Assembly (NCBI GenBank): GCA_026168455.1
Contig: CM047429.1
Location: 50,351,027-50,415,026 of the forward strand
DNA: 64,000 bases
Direction: 5' to 3'
Source of the DNA: Theocolax elegans
Taxonomy: Eukaryota; Arthropoda; Insecta; Hymenoptera; Cerocephalidae
Shown: one piece after another, positions 45,901 to 57,337 of the stretch
Position numbering within the stretch: position 1 is the first letter of the stretch
How the letters are laid out: each line of letters starts with the position of its first letter
Position numbers and translations under genes: made by a program
Notes under the pieces: model-generated
The model's database searches: none
What the model was told of the DNA's origin: nothing
Seen by the model: only the letters and a program-made list of their open reading frames with translations

Positions 45901-46187
45901 TAAAAAACACGGATCTTACAGAAGAACTTAGATCGAAAAATGATTCGGTACAAATCAACGTTGCGCATAGTAATGAGGAGAAAGATTATGAAAATAAGAA
46001 TGAAAAATGCAATGAGAAAAAATCTGATGATGTAAAGAAGACACAGTTTAACGAAATAAAATATAATGAAAAGGCGATACATTCTAACGATAAAAAAGAA
46101 AAAAAAAAGAAACAGTCTCATAAAAGGAAAGGTAAAGAAAATTTGGAAGAAAGTCCAGAAAGTGTGTGCAAGAAAACAAAAAATTAA
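42960..46187 (+). pseudogene. Tn2 BEN-domain protein (seven exons, frameshifted)
   Basis: Exons inferred: up to 43117 (YLLSSDGHN.., VSVISTKDIKV, AKWGKSWFTAKVLK), 43247-43501, 43723-43841 (acidic, with CTCC), 43991-44067, 44144-44224, 44303-44503 (BEN core: RKPREMVRRLMKLIIGEK, then KEMSPTGKNHWAPIPEDIYE) and 45739-46187. The last exon has RFVNDSAKKKK, MCATLRTIKK, then a long Lys/Glu-rich tail. Splice phases agree, except for a one-base lesion near 43260 and another in an A run near 44430. The WGKSWF N-terminal module and the BEN domain suggest a chromatin- or DNA-binding protein. Its start is lost under the 42417-42959 insertion. MITE C1 sits in the last intron. Same order as the Tn1 BEN gene. 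Confidence 0.75.
44728..45721. mobile_element. MITE family C, copy C1 (palindromic)
   Basis: Starts GGGGTATTCCACGTGAAGTG and ends with its near complement. Arms of about 480 bp are near-complementary around a centre near 45225. It lies wholly in the last intron of the Tn2 BEN gene. Confidence 0.85.
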
Positions 46188-46893
46188 CTATTTTCTTTTT
46201 TCCCAGTTCAAAACAATTATATGTATTTATCGTTATTGTTCAATGATTGTTAATCTAACATCTTAATTATAGAATAAAAATATGATTTAATTACTAATTC
46301 GTATTAATATATAAATTTCACATTAAAAAGTAAAAGCAAATTAATTAAATACATTTATTTGCATCTGCTATCTATCTACTCACTACTTACATATACACAT
46401 AATAGTATCTTTTCTTGATATTATTACACTTCGAATCATTTCGAATTCTGTTTAATAAAATTATGTACCCATATAAATACATTATGAATAAAGCTTTTAT
46501 GAACTGGTAAAGACGCTCAGTTAATGAGGTAACCTATTCATGTTACGAGATTATTTATAATAACTGTTAATTTGATTAATATAGAGTTTTTACAAAGTTT
46601 AATATAAATTATCCAAAAATATATAAACTTCGTGTAAAGTGAAGCTGAAGTTTCGATAAAGTTTCTCTAAACTTTCATATAATTTGCTTAAAAATATATA
46701 AACTTATTATAAAATTAAGCCAAAGTTTTGACAAAGTTTTTCTAAACTTTAAATTAACTTTGTCACCAAAAATTACACAAATTTATCAAGTTCAGGATAG
46801 TGCCATTGGATGAATTCATAAAAAGTTCAGGTAAACTTCAGTTCAGCTGAACAATATATTAACTTCATATGAATTTATCTTTTTTTACGCGGG
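46188..46893. repeat. Tn2 3' flank and right terminal region
   Basis: AT-rich 3' sequence, then from about 46570 repeated AAACTTT/AAAGTTT-type motifs, then TTTTTTTACGCGGG at the end. Confidence 0.65.
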
Positions 46894-47510
46894 TACCCTC
46901 AAGGTTTCAGTCAAATCGGGTAATAACTTTTTGAGATATTTGTTGAACAACGAATTTTTATTTTTCAATTTTCTAATATTTGCGTCTTTGCGAGTCTCTA
47001 GCGACAAAAATACGGGGAAAAATATACTATGTTAAATGGGAAAAAGCTTTATGTCTTTATATTTTTTTTCGTAGAAGGTGTCTATTCCGAGATATTGTAC
47101 GAAGAATGAAAAAAATCCGTTATTTAAAGACATGTAAACTTTGTTATAACTTTAAAATGGCTTCACTGTTGAGGCTGGAAATAGAACCAGCACCTTCTTA
47201 TAAGTAGAGAAAACTACCCTCAAAATTTCAGCCAAATCGGGTAATAACTTTTTGAGATATTCGTGGAACAACACTTTTTTCGGTGACAAAAATATAAGGC
47301 TCTCCCGTATAACGGTCGTGCCTAAAAATGGCCAAAAAGTCATTTTTTTCAAAAAAATTCGATTTTTTTATTGGCTACAGCTCTGGTACTAATTGAAATT
47401 TAAGTCTAAAAATTTAGCTACACTATATTCAAGTAGTTTTTTACTGATTCCATAGATTAAAACAAAATTCTATTTTCTAACTGGATCACTTCACATGGAA
47501 TCGTCCATAT
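46894..47510 (-). repeat. Repeat family D2
   Basis: Reverse-oriented copy of D. It ends (minus-strand start) near 47510 with GATTCCATGTGAAGTGATCC and runs through the position where Tn1 is inserted in D1. Inside are two direct copies of TACCCTCAA..TTTCAG.CAAATC (46894 and 47212). Tn2 is inserted at its left edge after a TA. Confidence 0.7.
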
Positions 47511-47531
47511 ATATATATATATATATATATC

Positions 47532-48130
47532 GGGTATTCCACGTGAAGTGGTCCGATCAAAATTTTAAAATACACCAAATTTTGGGTACACATTGCAAAT
47601 GTTTTTCAGAATACAGAAAAAAATTTTTAGGTACTGGAATCTATTTGCTCAAAAGTTATTCTAACCTCAAAAAGTGGATTTTTCCAAGTTTTTTTCAATA
47701 CCAGCTGGGTTTACCACTATTTAACTCAAAATCTATCAACTTTTATTATAGAACATTATATGTAACATTCGTTGCTAATTGTGTTTGGAATTTATTCTTC
47801 TGGGTTAGAATTTCTAATTTCAAGGTGAATGTTATATAAACTACATGTCAATATTCAACTTGAAAAAAGTGCAAGTGCGCCACAATTGATTTTTTTATCC
47901 AAAAATCCAAAAGAAAGCTTGGAGCAATACCTTTCAAATGGTCTGTAGCATTTTTATGGCCTTCAATTCTGTAAAAAGTTATGATAATTTAAAAAAACAC
48001 AAAAATTTTTTAAAAATTTAAATGGTAATTCCCATAATTTTTTTCTGTATTCTGAAAAACATTTGCAATGTGTACCCAAAATTTGGTGCATTTTAAAATT
48101 TTGATCGGACCACTTCACGTGGAATACCCC
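47532..48130. mobile_element. MITE family C, copy C2 (internally deleted)
   Basis: Ends CGGGTATTCCACGTGAAGTG and complement, between (TA)n tracts. About 400 bp shorter than C1 because most of the right arm is missing after about 48030. Confidence 0.8.
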
Positions 48131-48140
48131 ATATATATAT

Positions 48141-48180
48141 ACTAGGGGGGCTTCGCCCCCCTGCGCGCTTCGCGCGCCAA
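48141..48180 (-). other. Double GC hairpin, possible Helitron 3' end
   Basis: On the minus strand two adjacent perfect hairpins, GCGCGCGAAGCGCGC and GGGGGGCGAAGCCCCCC, run into CTAGT, like the hairpin plus CTRR-T terminus of Helitrons. It is a GC-rich island in AT-rich DNA. Confidence 0.45.
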
Positions 48181-48477
48181 CCCCCTATTTTTAATTTCGA
48201 AAAAGGTTTTTCGTCATTAATTTATTTAAAATAATGTTTTAAATTGTATTATTTTTTCACTACCATGGACACCTTAAAAATTAAACAGATTCACACAACA
48301 CCTTGGAGGTGTTGCTATAGTTATTATAATTTATAAATAATAGTTTACCAAAATTTAGTGTAATGAAATCAGAATAAAAATAATAAAAAAAAATAAAGAC
48401 ATATTAAATGTTAACTGTAAATTTTAAACTATATGAATTCTTATAAAGCTTAAATTTATATTTTAATAATTATAAAT

Positions 48478-49440
48478 GTTAATGAAAAATTAACTTACCA
48501 AAAATAGTAAAGTACATATACTTACTAAATTGTAGTATTTTAGTTAACAACTTATTAAAATTTTGGATTATTTTAAACCGTTATAAATAGAAATTCACTT
48601 TCTAAAATTAATTTATTTAATGACGAACGATCATCGCCAAAAGTTCTATGTCAATAATATTTTGTACTTTAATAGTAATAAAACTTTCTTCTTAATTAAA
48701 TTAATTTTTGTATTATTTTTAAAGAATTATTTATAAAATTTTAGCGCTATATAAATAAAAACCTGATTCTTCCATTTCTCCCGTGATTCGTAATTTGCAC
48801 TCTCTTTCAAAATTTGCGTTTTAATCCATAATTATATCCAATTTATTTTTACTATGCAGAGCCCAAATATTTATTTTGATTATTATAAACAAATTAATTT
48901 CTTAAATATCCTTCTATTTCTAATAAATACATACTTGTTTATTTAAAATATTGTGTTATATAAATATAAATTATCTACACACTTATATATCCATACAATT
49001 TTGAAATATTAATTTAAAAAATATTTAAATTAAATGCTCCTAAATTAATAGTTTTTGAAAATCTATTCAAATGTAATTCGTATTTTATATTGCTACTGTT
49101 AAAATTTGAATTTTGCCTTTACTGTTTATAATAGAATTATCTTAAAAATGCAATAATTAATATATTTAATTTTTAATCCATTGTATATATCATATGGATA
49201 TTTGGAAGAGTGTATGTTATACTTGATTAATATTTATTTAATCTTCAAACAATTTTGCATCTGTATTTAAAGCATTACATTGCATTTTAGATTCGTTATT
49301 ATTATTGGGTATACGTTTAAAAATTTTATGAGTTTTATCAAGAATGAGTAGACTAATACACATTCTTTCAAGTTATGTTCACAACTTTTTTTTGCGCACG
49401 GAAAAAATACGTATATTATGTATTCTTGAAAAAACAATTT
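48478..49440 (+). repeat. Repeat family K, copy 1
   Basis: About 950 bp, AT-rich, repeated with moderate divergence at 50246-51190 and in part at 51420-51505. No coding capacity. It may be the body of the element ending at 48141. Confidence 0.7.
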
Positions 49441-49519
49441 TAAAATATATATATATTATATAAATATTACGCCGCACGCACACACATCCACATACATACA
49501 TACATATATATACATATAT

Positions 49520-50238
49520 ATGGTCTATTTCACGTCAAGTAGTACGATGCTAATTATGTGTAGAATTTATCCTTCTGGGTTAGAATTTCTAATCTTAAGG
49601 TCACTGTTACATAAACTACATGTCAATATTCAACTTAAAAAAGTGTAAGTTCGCCGCAATTGATTTTTTTATCCAAAAGTCTAAAAGAAAGCTTGGAGCA
49701 ATACCTTTCAAATAGTCTGTAGCTTTTTATGGCCTTCAATTCTGTAAAAAGTTATGATAATTTAAAGAAAGACAAAAAATTCACAAAAATTAACATGGTA
49801 TTTCCCATTTAAATTTTTAAAAAAATTTGGTGTTTGTGGGTTCAAAAAATGTGATCTTTTGAGCGGTGTTAGATCAAAATCGATTGAGGCGTGGTCGCCT
49901 TTTTTTGATATTCAATATTTCCGGGCGTTCTATCTCTTCGAGATTTTAAAATTAGGAATTGTAACCCAAGTAGATAAGTTCTAAAAATTATTTTGAACAA
50001 AAGTTGTTTATAATGTATTTTTAAAAAAATCAATAGATTTTGAGATAAATAGCTTTGAAAATAATAATTTCTCTAAAAAATTGTAAAATTTCCATTTTTC
50101 ATGGTGGAATAACTCTTAGGCAAATTATTTTTAACACCTCAAATTTTTTTTCTATCTTCTGGAAGATATTTCCAGTCTGTTCACAAAATTTGGAGTGATT
50201 TCAAATTTTCATCGTACCACTGATGTGAAATAGCCCAT
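49520..50238. mobile_element. Mosaic MITE: family B ends around a family C core
   Basis: The left 30 bp (GGTCTATTTCACGTCAAGTA) are family B. 49553-49830 matches the interior of family C (CAATACCTTTCAAATAGTCT). 49830-50238 returns to the family B right arm, ending GTGAAATAGCCC. Confidence 0.75.
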
Positions 50239-50245
50239 ATATATG

Positions 50246-51190
50246 GTAATGAACAATTAACTTACCAAAAATAGTAAAGTGCATATATACTTAATTGTAG
50301 TATTTAGTAAAAACCTATTAAAATTTTAGATTATTTGAAACGGATTTAATAGAACTTTACCTCCTAAAATTAATTTATTTAAGTCATCGCCAAGAGTTCT
50401 ATATGTCATTAATATTTTGTACTTTAAGAGTAATAAAACTTTCTTCTTAATTAAATTAATTTTTGTATTAGCTTTAAAGAATTATTTATAACATTTTAGC
50501 GGTATATAAATAAAAACCTGTTTCTTCCATTTCTCCCGTAATTCGTAATTTGCACCCTCTTTCAAAATTTGCGTTTTAATCCATAATTATATCCAATTTA
50601 TTTTTCCCTTTAGTTACAGAGCCCATATATTTATTTTAATTATTATAAACAAAGGCATTCCTTAAATAACCTTTTAAACGTTTTATAACGTTTCTAATAA
50701 ATACATACTTGTTTATATAAAATATTGTTTTATATAAATATACGTAATCTACTTACTTATATATCCATACAATTTTTAAATTTTGATTTGAATAATATTT
50801 AAATTAAATACTACTAAAATAATAATTTTCGAAAAATTTTTGAAATGTAATTCGTATTTTATATTGCCTCTGTTAAAATTTGAATTTTCTTTTGCCATTA
50901 TTGTTTATAATAGAATTATCTTAAAAATGCAATAATTAATGTATTAATTTTTAATTTATTGTATATTTCACATATAGCTATTTGAAAAAGTGTATGTTAT
51001 ACTTGATTAATATTTATTTTATCTTCGTAAAATTGTGCATATTTTTAAAAACATTACATTAAATTTTAGGTCCGTTTTTATTTTATGAGTTTTATCAGGA
51101 ATAAGTAAACTAATACACATTCTTTCAAGTTATATTCACAACTTTTTTTTGCGCACGGAAAATACATATATTATCTATTCTTGAAAAAAC
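50246..51190 (+). repeat. Repeat family K, copy 2
   Basis: Second copy of 48478-49440 with small indels. Confidence 0.7.
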
Positions 51191-51238
51191 AAATAACACG
51201 TACACACATACGCACACACATACACAAACACACACTTC

Positions 51239-51505
51239 TGGGTTAGAATTTCTAATTTCAATGTAAATGTTATATAAAATACATGCCAATATTCAACTTA
51301 AAAAAAGTGTAAGTGCGCTACAATTAATTTTTATCCACAAGTTTGAAAGAAAGCTTGGAGCAATACCTTTCAAATAGTCTGTAGCATTTTTATGGCCTTC
51401 AGTTCTGTAAAAAGTTATGAATTATCTTAAAAATGCAATAATTAATGTATTTAATTTTTAACCCATTCTATATATCACATATGGATATTTGGAAAAGTGT
51501 ATGTT
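51239..51505. repeat. Family C fragment fused to a family K fragment
   Basis: 51239-51419 matches the family C interior. It joins at 51420 to a K segment (ATTATCTTAAAAATGCAATA) without any terminal sequence. Confidence 0.6.
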
Positions 51506-51785
51506 CACACACACACACACTCACACACACACTCACGCACGCACACGCACACGCACACGCACACGCACGCACATACACAAACACACACACACACACACAC
51601 ATACACACACACACACATATATATATGACATATATATATAACATATATATAACATATATATATGACATATATATATAACATATATATATATAACATATAT
51701 ATAACATATATATATATATAAAACATATATATATATATGTTGAATTCTGAATTCTTAGACACGGCGGCGGCGGCGGCGGCGGCGA
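51505..51785. repeat. Microsatellite cluster: (CA)n, (ATATATGACAT)n, (CGG)n
   Basis: 51505-51616 CA/CG-type dinucleotides, 51617-51740 AT-rich units with ACATATATATA spacing, 51762-51785 about eight CGG units. Frames in it on both strands are low-complexity artefacts. 51786-51912 is plain AT-rich DNA. Confidence 0.9.
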
Positions 51786-52116
51786 AATATTTATATATTA
51801 TAGAGAGATATATATATATATTATAATTTGTATTTATTATTTACTGGTCAAGTTAATTTAAATTATTATGTATACGTGAATAATATAAACATTGTATAAA
51901 AAACGTTAACATATTTTGTATGATTATTTAATTAAATTAAAATTTGAATCAAACACTCTAAAATTCAATATTACCATAATAAAATATATTATATTATTAT
52001 TAATAAATGAAACTAATTGAATTACTGAAAATATACTTAACTAATGTATCTCCTTAGAGCGTAGAAAAAACAATTAATACTTATAACAATTAATACAAAC
52101 AAATGTACGCCAAACC

Positions 52117-52313
52117 AGGAGTCAGTTGTCCTCCGTTATGTAATGATCTATCGTTTTATAAAGTTTCAAGTTATTATAACAGTATGTTGCCGACGAAACC
52201 TTATTAAATATAAGAAAAATGCATTTTTCAAGGTTTTCTTGGCGACATATTGTTACAATAACTTGAAACTTCGTAAAATGATAGATCATTACATAACGAA
52301 GGGCAACTACTTG
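52117..52313. repeat. Hairpin element G, copy 1
   Basis: Arms of about 80 bp: TTATGTAATGATCTATCGTT on the left mirrors its near complement on the right, around a short loop near 52215. A 70-codon frame across it is a by-product. Confidence 0.7.
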
Positions 52314-52749
52314 TTTTTTCGTCTGTTATTTTGTGCGCGAAATTGGAATTTTTAATTGAGTATGACAAAATGCAGTAAAATCAATGTAACATATGACTCC
52401 ATAGCTAGAAAGACAATGAAATAAATTTTTCATAAGCCCCTATAAACGAAAAATACAGTAAAATCAATGTCTCATATGATCCCATATGCTAAAAATGCAA
52501 TGTCATTAATGTCTTATATGTTCTCATATGACTCCATATACTAAAAATGCCTTACTATTGTTTTTCACTATGACCCCATAAACTAGAAAGGCAACAACAC
52601 ATATTACTCCGCAAGCTGGAAATACAGCAAAATTAATTTATTTTTATGAATAATTAATTTTTTAATATTTATTACCTTTTTGAGTAATTAATAATTAAAA
52701 ATTAACAATTAATTGAAGTCGTCAGTAATTATTAATTACAAATTAACTA

Positions 52750-53945
52750 CACTGAGAGAAAGGAATATTTGTGAGAAAGAAATTGTGCATTTGTTACTAA
52801 AAATTTACATTGACTTGTAACAAAACATATATTTCTTTGATATTAACACGAAATTCTTAACTATTAAGATTTTAGATAATTTTAGAACTGCGTTTTTGTA
52901 AAGAAATAATTTTTAACAGTTAATGAATGCAATCTTGTATATAAAACGTTACGATAATATTTAATATTAAGGGGGTTCCATACTCAATTTTTGATGATTA
53001 ATTAATAAAAAAGTAGAACCGTATGTGCACTGAGAGAAAGGAATACTTGAGACAAATGACGTTTCTTAACTGTTAAGATCTGATGACTTAAATATGGGCA
53101 AATGAATATTTCTTTACAGTTAAGTATTATTTCAATCAGTTCTTAACAGTTAAACTTTCATTCGTTTCTATTAACGTAAAATCTTAACAGTTAAGAACTG
53201 AGCGTTAGTACTTAAGAAATATCATTTTATGACAAGTCAATGTCAATTTATAGCAACAAATGCACGATTATTTTCTCATAAATATTTCTTTCTCTCAGTG
53301 TGAGAAAATAAGAGAAGCGCCTTCGTTTATTGACAATCTAACTGTGTGCTGAATTTTAGATTAAAAGATAATTGCGTTTTCGAGAAAAGTCTTACCAAAA
53401 ATATCAAATTTTTTCACCTCGTTGAGGTAAGGTGCACATTTTTGGTAAGACTTTTCTCAAAAACGCAATATAATTTTAATCTGAATTTCGGCACACAGTT
53501 ATATTATCAATAAATGAAGGCGCTTCTTCTCTTACTTTTTCACATACTGTTTTATTTACAAATTTATTACTAATAATCGCGATTGCCGATAAGGTAGGGA
53601 GGATACATATTGACTATGACACCCTGTTAACTCAATGTGCATATTATGTACATAAATATTATTGTACAAAAGAAAATTGTACATAAATAAAATTATTTCA
53701 GATTAAATAAATATTATTAAGTAACGAAATAATGTGTATTAATAATTACATCTCAGGCATTAACAGTTAATATACTTGACTTTTGTAATTTTGAACACAA
53801 AATAGAAATTAATGAAAGTTTAACTGTTAAGAACTGATTGAAATAATACTTAACTGCAAAGAAATATTCATTTGCTCCTATTTAAGTCATCAGATCTTAA
53901 CTGTTAAGAAACGTCAATTGACTCAAATATTCCTTTCTCACAGTG
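52750..53945. mobile_element. MITE family H, copy 2 (with nested H element)
   Basis: Ends CACTGAGAGAAAGGAATATT and CTCACAGTG, flanked by TA (52748-52749, 53946-53947). Reverse orientation to copy 1. A second H-type element, 53028-53300, is inserted within it. Confidence 0.85.
53028..53300. mobile_element. Short H-type MITE nested in H copy 2
   Basis: 273 bp with CACTGAGAG/CTCTCAGTG ends; host sequence TG is doubled (53026-53027, 53301-53302). Copy 1 at 10 kb has the uninterrupted site (complement of TTTTCTCACATGCGGTTC). Confidence 0.85.
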
Positions 53946-54697
53946 TATTAACTAAAGTCATCAGTAATTAATAATTAAAAGTTACTATTTGCGGCTATTA
54001 AGCTAGGCTAAATACACGCAATTAACCGACCAAAAAGATCATAGTTTCAATATTTTAATATTGTTCGTTAGTCGGGTGGTTTGATTTTATATGCATTTGA
54101 ATGAGTAAATACACGCATTTAACCGACTAAATCGATCATATTTTCAATATTTTAGTGAATTTATAGTAAGTGTCTGGTCTCTTAATGTATAATAACAAAA
54201 TTTGTGTTTTTGGTAATTAATAACTCTAATTAATCCAAAAATTTTTTATTTATTCTGGATAATAAAGAATGTTATTTCCCAAGGCTATCAATTATTTAAA
54301 GATATTTTAAAATTCATTTTTGAATTCATCTACTAATTTGAGACTAAATGCTCCATAAATATACTGTTTAAGGAGATGTCGAGCTCAAAAATGGTCATTT
54401 TTAATATTTCTTTATACAAAGAAATAATTTTTTTAAAAATCCAGTCCATCAAGCCCTTATGCATGTTTTCAACAATAAATCCAAAATTTGCAGATTTTGT
54501 ATGATTATTTAATTAAATTAAAATTTGAATCAAACACTCTAAAATTCAATATTACCATAATAAAATATATTATATTATTATTAATAAATGAAACTAATTG
54601 AATTACTGAAAATATACTTAACTAATGTATCTCCTTAGAGCGTAGAAAAAACAATTAATACTTATAACAATTAATACAAACAAATGTACGCCAAACC

Positions 54698-54894
54698 AGG
54701 AGTCAGTTGTCCTCCGTTATGTAATGATCTATCGTTTTATAAAGTTTCAAGTTATTATAACAGTATGTTGCCGACGAAACCTTATTAAATATAAGAAAAA
54801 TGCATTTTTCAAGGTTTTCTTGGCGACATATTGTTACAATAACTTGAAACTTCGTAAAATGATAGATCATTACATAACGAAGGGCAACTACTTG
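54698..54894. repeat. Hairpin element G, copy 2
   Basis: Same as 52117-52313, 2581 bp downstream. Confidence 0.7.
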
Positions 54895-55331
54895 TTTTTT
54901 CGTCTGTTATTTTGTGCGCGAAATTGGAATTTTTAATTGAGTATGACAAAATGCAGTAAAATCAATGTAACATATGACTCCATAGCTAGAAAGACAATGA
55001 AATAAATTTTTCATAAGCCCCTATAAACGAAAAATACAGTAAAATCAATGTCTCATATGATCCCATATGCTAAAAATGCAATGTCATTAATGTCTTATAT
55101 GTTCTCATATGACTCCATATACTAAAAATGCCTTACTATTGTTTTTCACTATGACCCCATAAACTAGAAAGGCAACAACACATATTACTCCGCAAGCTGG
55201 AAATACAGCAAAATTAATTTATTTTTATGAATAATTAATTTTTTTAATATTTATTACCTTTTTGAGTAATTAATAATTAAAAATTAACAATTAATTGAAG
55301 TCGTCAGTAATTATTAATTACAAATTAACTA

Positions 55332-56527
55332 CACTGAGAGAAAGGAATATTTGTGAGAAAGAAATTGTGCATTTGTTACTAAAAATTTACATTGACTTGT
55401 AACAAAACATATATTTCTTTGATATTAACACGAAATTCTTAACTATTAAGATTTTAGATAATTTTAGAACTGCGTTTTTGTAAAGAAATAATTTTTAACA
55501 GTTAATGAATGCAATCTTGTATATAAAACGTTACGATAATATTTAATATTAAGGGGGTTCCATACTCAATTTTTGATGATTAATTAATAAAAAAGTAGAA
55601 CCGTATGTGCACTGAGAGAAAGGAATACTTGAGACAAATGACGTTTCTTAACTGTTAAGATCTGATGACTTAAATATGGGCAAATGAATATTTCTTTACA
55701 GTTAAGTATTATTTCAATCAGTTCTTAACAGTTAAACTTTCATTCGTTTCTATTAACGTAAAATCTTAACAGTTAAGAACTGAGCGTTAGTACTTAAGAA
55801 ATATCATTTTATGACAAGTCAATGTCAATTTATAGCAACAAATGCACGATTATTTTCTCATAAATATTTCTTTCTCTCAGTGTGAGAAAATAAGAGAAGC
55901 GCCTTCGTTTATTGACAATCTAACTGTGTGCTGAATTTTAGATTAAAAGATAATTGCGTTTTCGAGAAAAGTCTTACCAAAAATATCAAATTTTTTCACC
56001 TCGTTGAGGTAAGGTGCACATTTTTGGTAAGACTTTTCTCAAAAACGCAATATAATTTTAATCTGAATTTCGGCACACAGTTATATTATCAATAAATGAA
56101 GGCGCTTCTTCTCTTACTTTTTCACATACTGTTTTATTTACAAATTTATTACTAATAATCGCGATTGCCGATAAGGTAGGGAGGATACATATTGACTATG
56201 ACACCCTGTTAACTCAATGTGCATATTATGTACATAAATATTATTGTACAAAAGAAAATTGTACATAAATAAAATTATTTCAGATTAAATAAATATTATT
56301 AAGTAACGAAATAATGTGTATTAATAATTACATCTCAGGCATTAACAGTTAATATACTTGACTTTTGTAATTTTGAACACAAAATAGAAATTAATGAAAG
56401 TTTAACTGTTAAGAACTGATTGAAATAATACTTAACTGCAAAGAAATATTCATTTGCTCCTATTTAAGTCATCAGATCTTAACTGTTAAGAAACGTCAAT
56501 TGACTCAAATATTCCTTTCTCACAGTG
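55332..56527. mobile_element. MITE family H, copy 3 (with nested H at 55610-55882)
   Basis: Duplicate of 52750-53945 made by the tandem duplication, including the nested element. Confidence 0.85.
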
Positions 56528-56955
56528 TATTAACTAAAGTCATCAGTAATTAATAATTAAAAGTTACTATTTGCGGCTATTAAGCTAGGCTAAATACACG
56601 CAATTAACCGACCAAAAAGATCATAGTTTCAATATTTTAATATTGTTCGTTAGTCGGGTGGTTTGATTTTATATGCATTTGAATGAGTAAATACACGCAT
56701 TTAACCGACTAAATCGATCATATTTTCAATATTTTTAGTGAATTTATAGTAAGTGTCTGGTCTCTTAATGTATAATAACAAAATTTGTGTTTTTGGTAAT
56801 TAATAACTCTAATTAATCCAAAAATTTTTTTATTTATTCTGGATAATAAAGAATGTTATTTCCCAAGGCTATCAATTATTTAAAGATATTTTAAAATTCA
56901 TTTTTGAATTCATCTACTAATTTGAGACTAAATGCTCCATAAATATACTGTTTAA

Positions 56956-57333
56956 GGAGATGTCGAGCTCAAAAATGGTCATTTTTAATATTTCTTTATA
57001 TACAAAGAAATAATTTTTTTAAAAATCCAGTCCATCAAGCCCTTATGCATGTTTTCAACAATAAATCCAAAATTTGCAGATTTTTAAATGAATATTTTAA
57101 TTACAATGTTTGGGTTGAAAATGTATGCCTTTTTTGTATTAATAATTACCAACCCAATCAGTTTATTCAATTATTATAATAAAAAATTATTTTTTCTTAA
57201 AAAATCGATCCGTCAGGCCTTTCCTTATGTTTAGGCTATCCTTGTGAATTTTTTCAGATTTTTAATTAAATATTTTAGGTATAATTAATGGGTTGAAATG
57301 TGTAGATCCCTGCAATTTGGGTCCGACATCCCC
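56956..57333. mobile_element. MITE family F, copy F2 (TTAA duplication)
   Basis: 378 bp, ends GGAGATGTCGAGCTC and the complement of GGGTCCGACATCCCC, flanked by TTAA on both sides (56952-56955, 57334-57337). The tandem-duplication breakpoint (57080) falls inside it. Confidence 0.8.
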
Positions 57334-57337
57334 TTAA

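Larger units (their letters stand above)
39219..46893. mobile_element. Tn2: second tnp2/BEN transposon, left end missing
   Basis: Right end ..TTTTTTTACGCGGG at 46893 followed by TA and a family-D repeat. It contains a tnp2-like gene on the minus strand (39219-42133) and a BEN gene on the plus strand (42960-46187), the same head-to-head order as Tn1. A GC-rich LTR-like insertion (42417-42959) and MITE C1 (44728-45721) lie inside. The terminus matches Tn1, but the subterminal repeats differ (AAACTTT-type at 46620-46760). The left boundary given is only the end of the gene. Confidence 0.75.
51913..54493 (+). repeat. 2.58-kb tandem duplication, copy 1
   Basis: Near-identical to 54494-57079 (period 2581). 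The junction at 54494 joins the 3' breakpoint to the 5' one through a shared ATTTT. It contains hairpin G, MITE H2 with a nested H, and a truncated left part of MITE F. Confidence 0.92.
54494..57079 (+). repeat. 2.58-kb tandem duplication, copy 2
   Basis: 2586 bp, differing from copy 1 by a few homopolymer and short-repeat indels. Its 3' boundary runs on into the complete MITE F2. Confidence 0.92.

Noticed and set aside
51445..51762. Three long frames on both strands
   Set aside because: Pure dinucleotide-repeat translations in a microsatellite.
52143..52355. 70-codon frame repeated exactly at 54724-54936
   Set aside because: Repetition is due to the tandem duplication; the frame crosses a hairpin element and has no recognisable domain.
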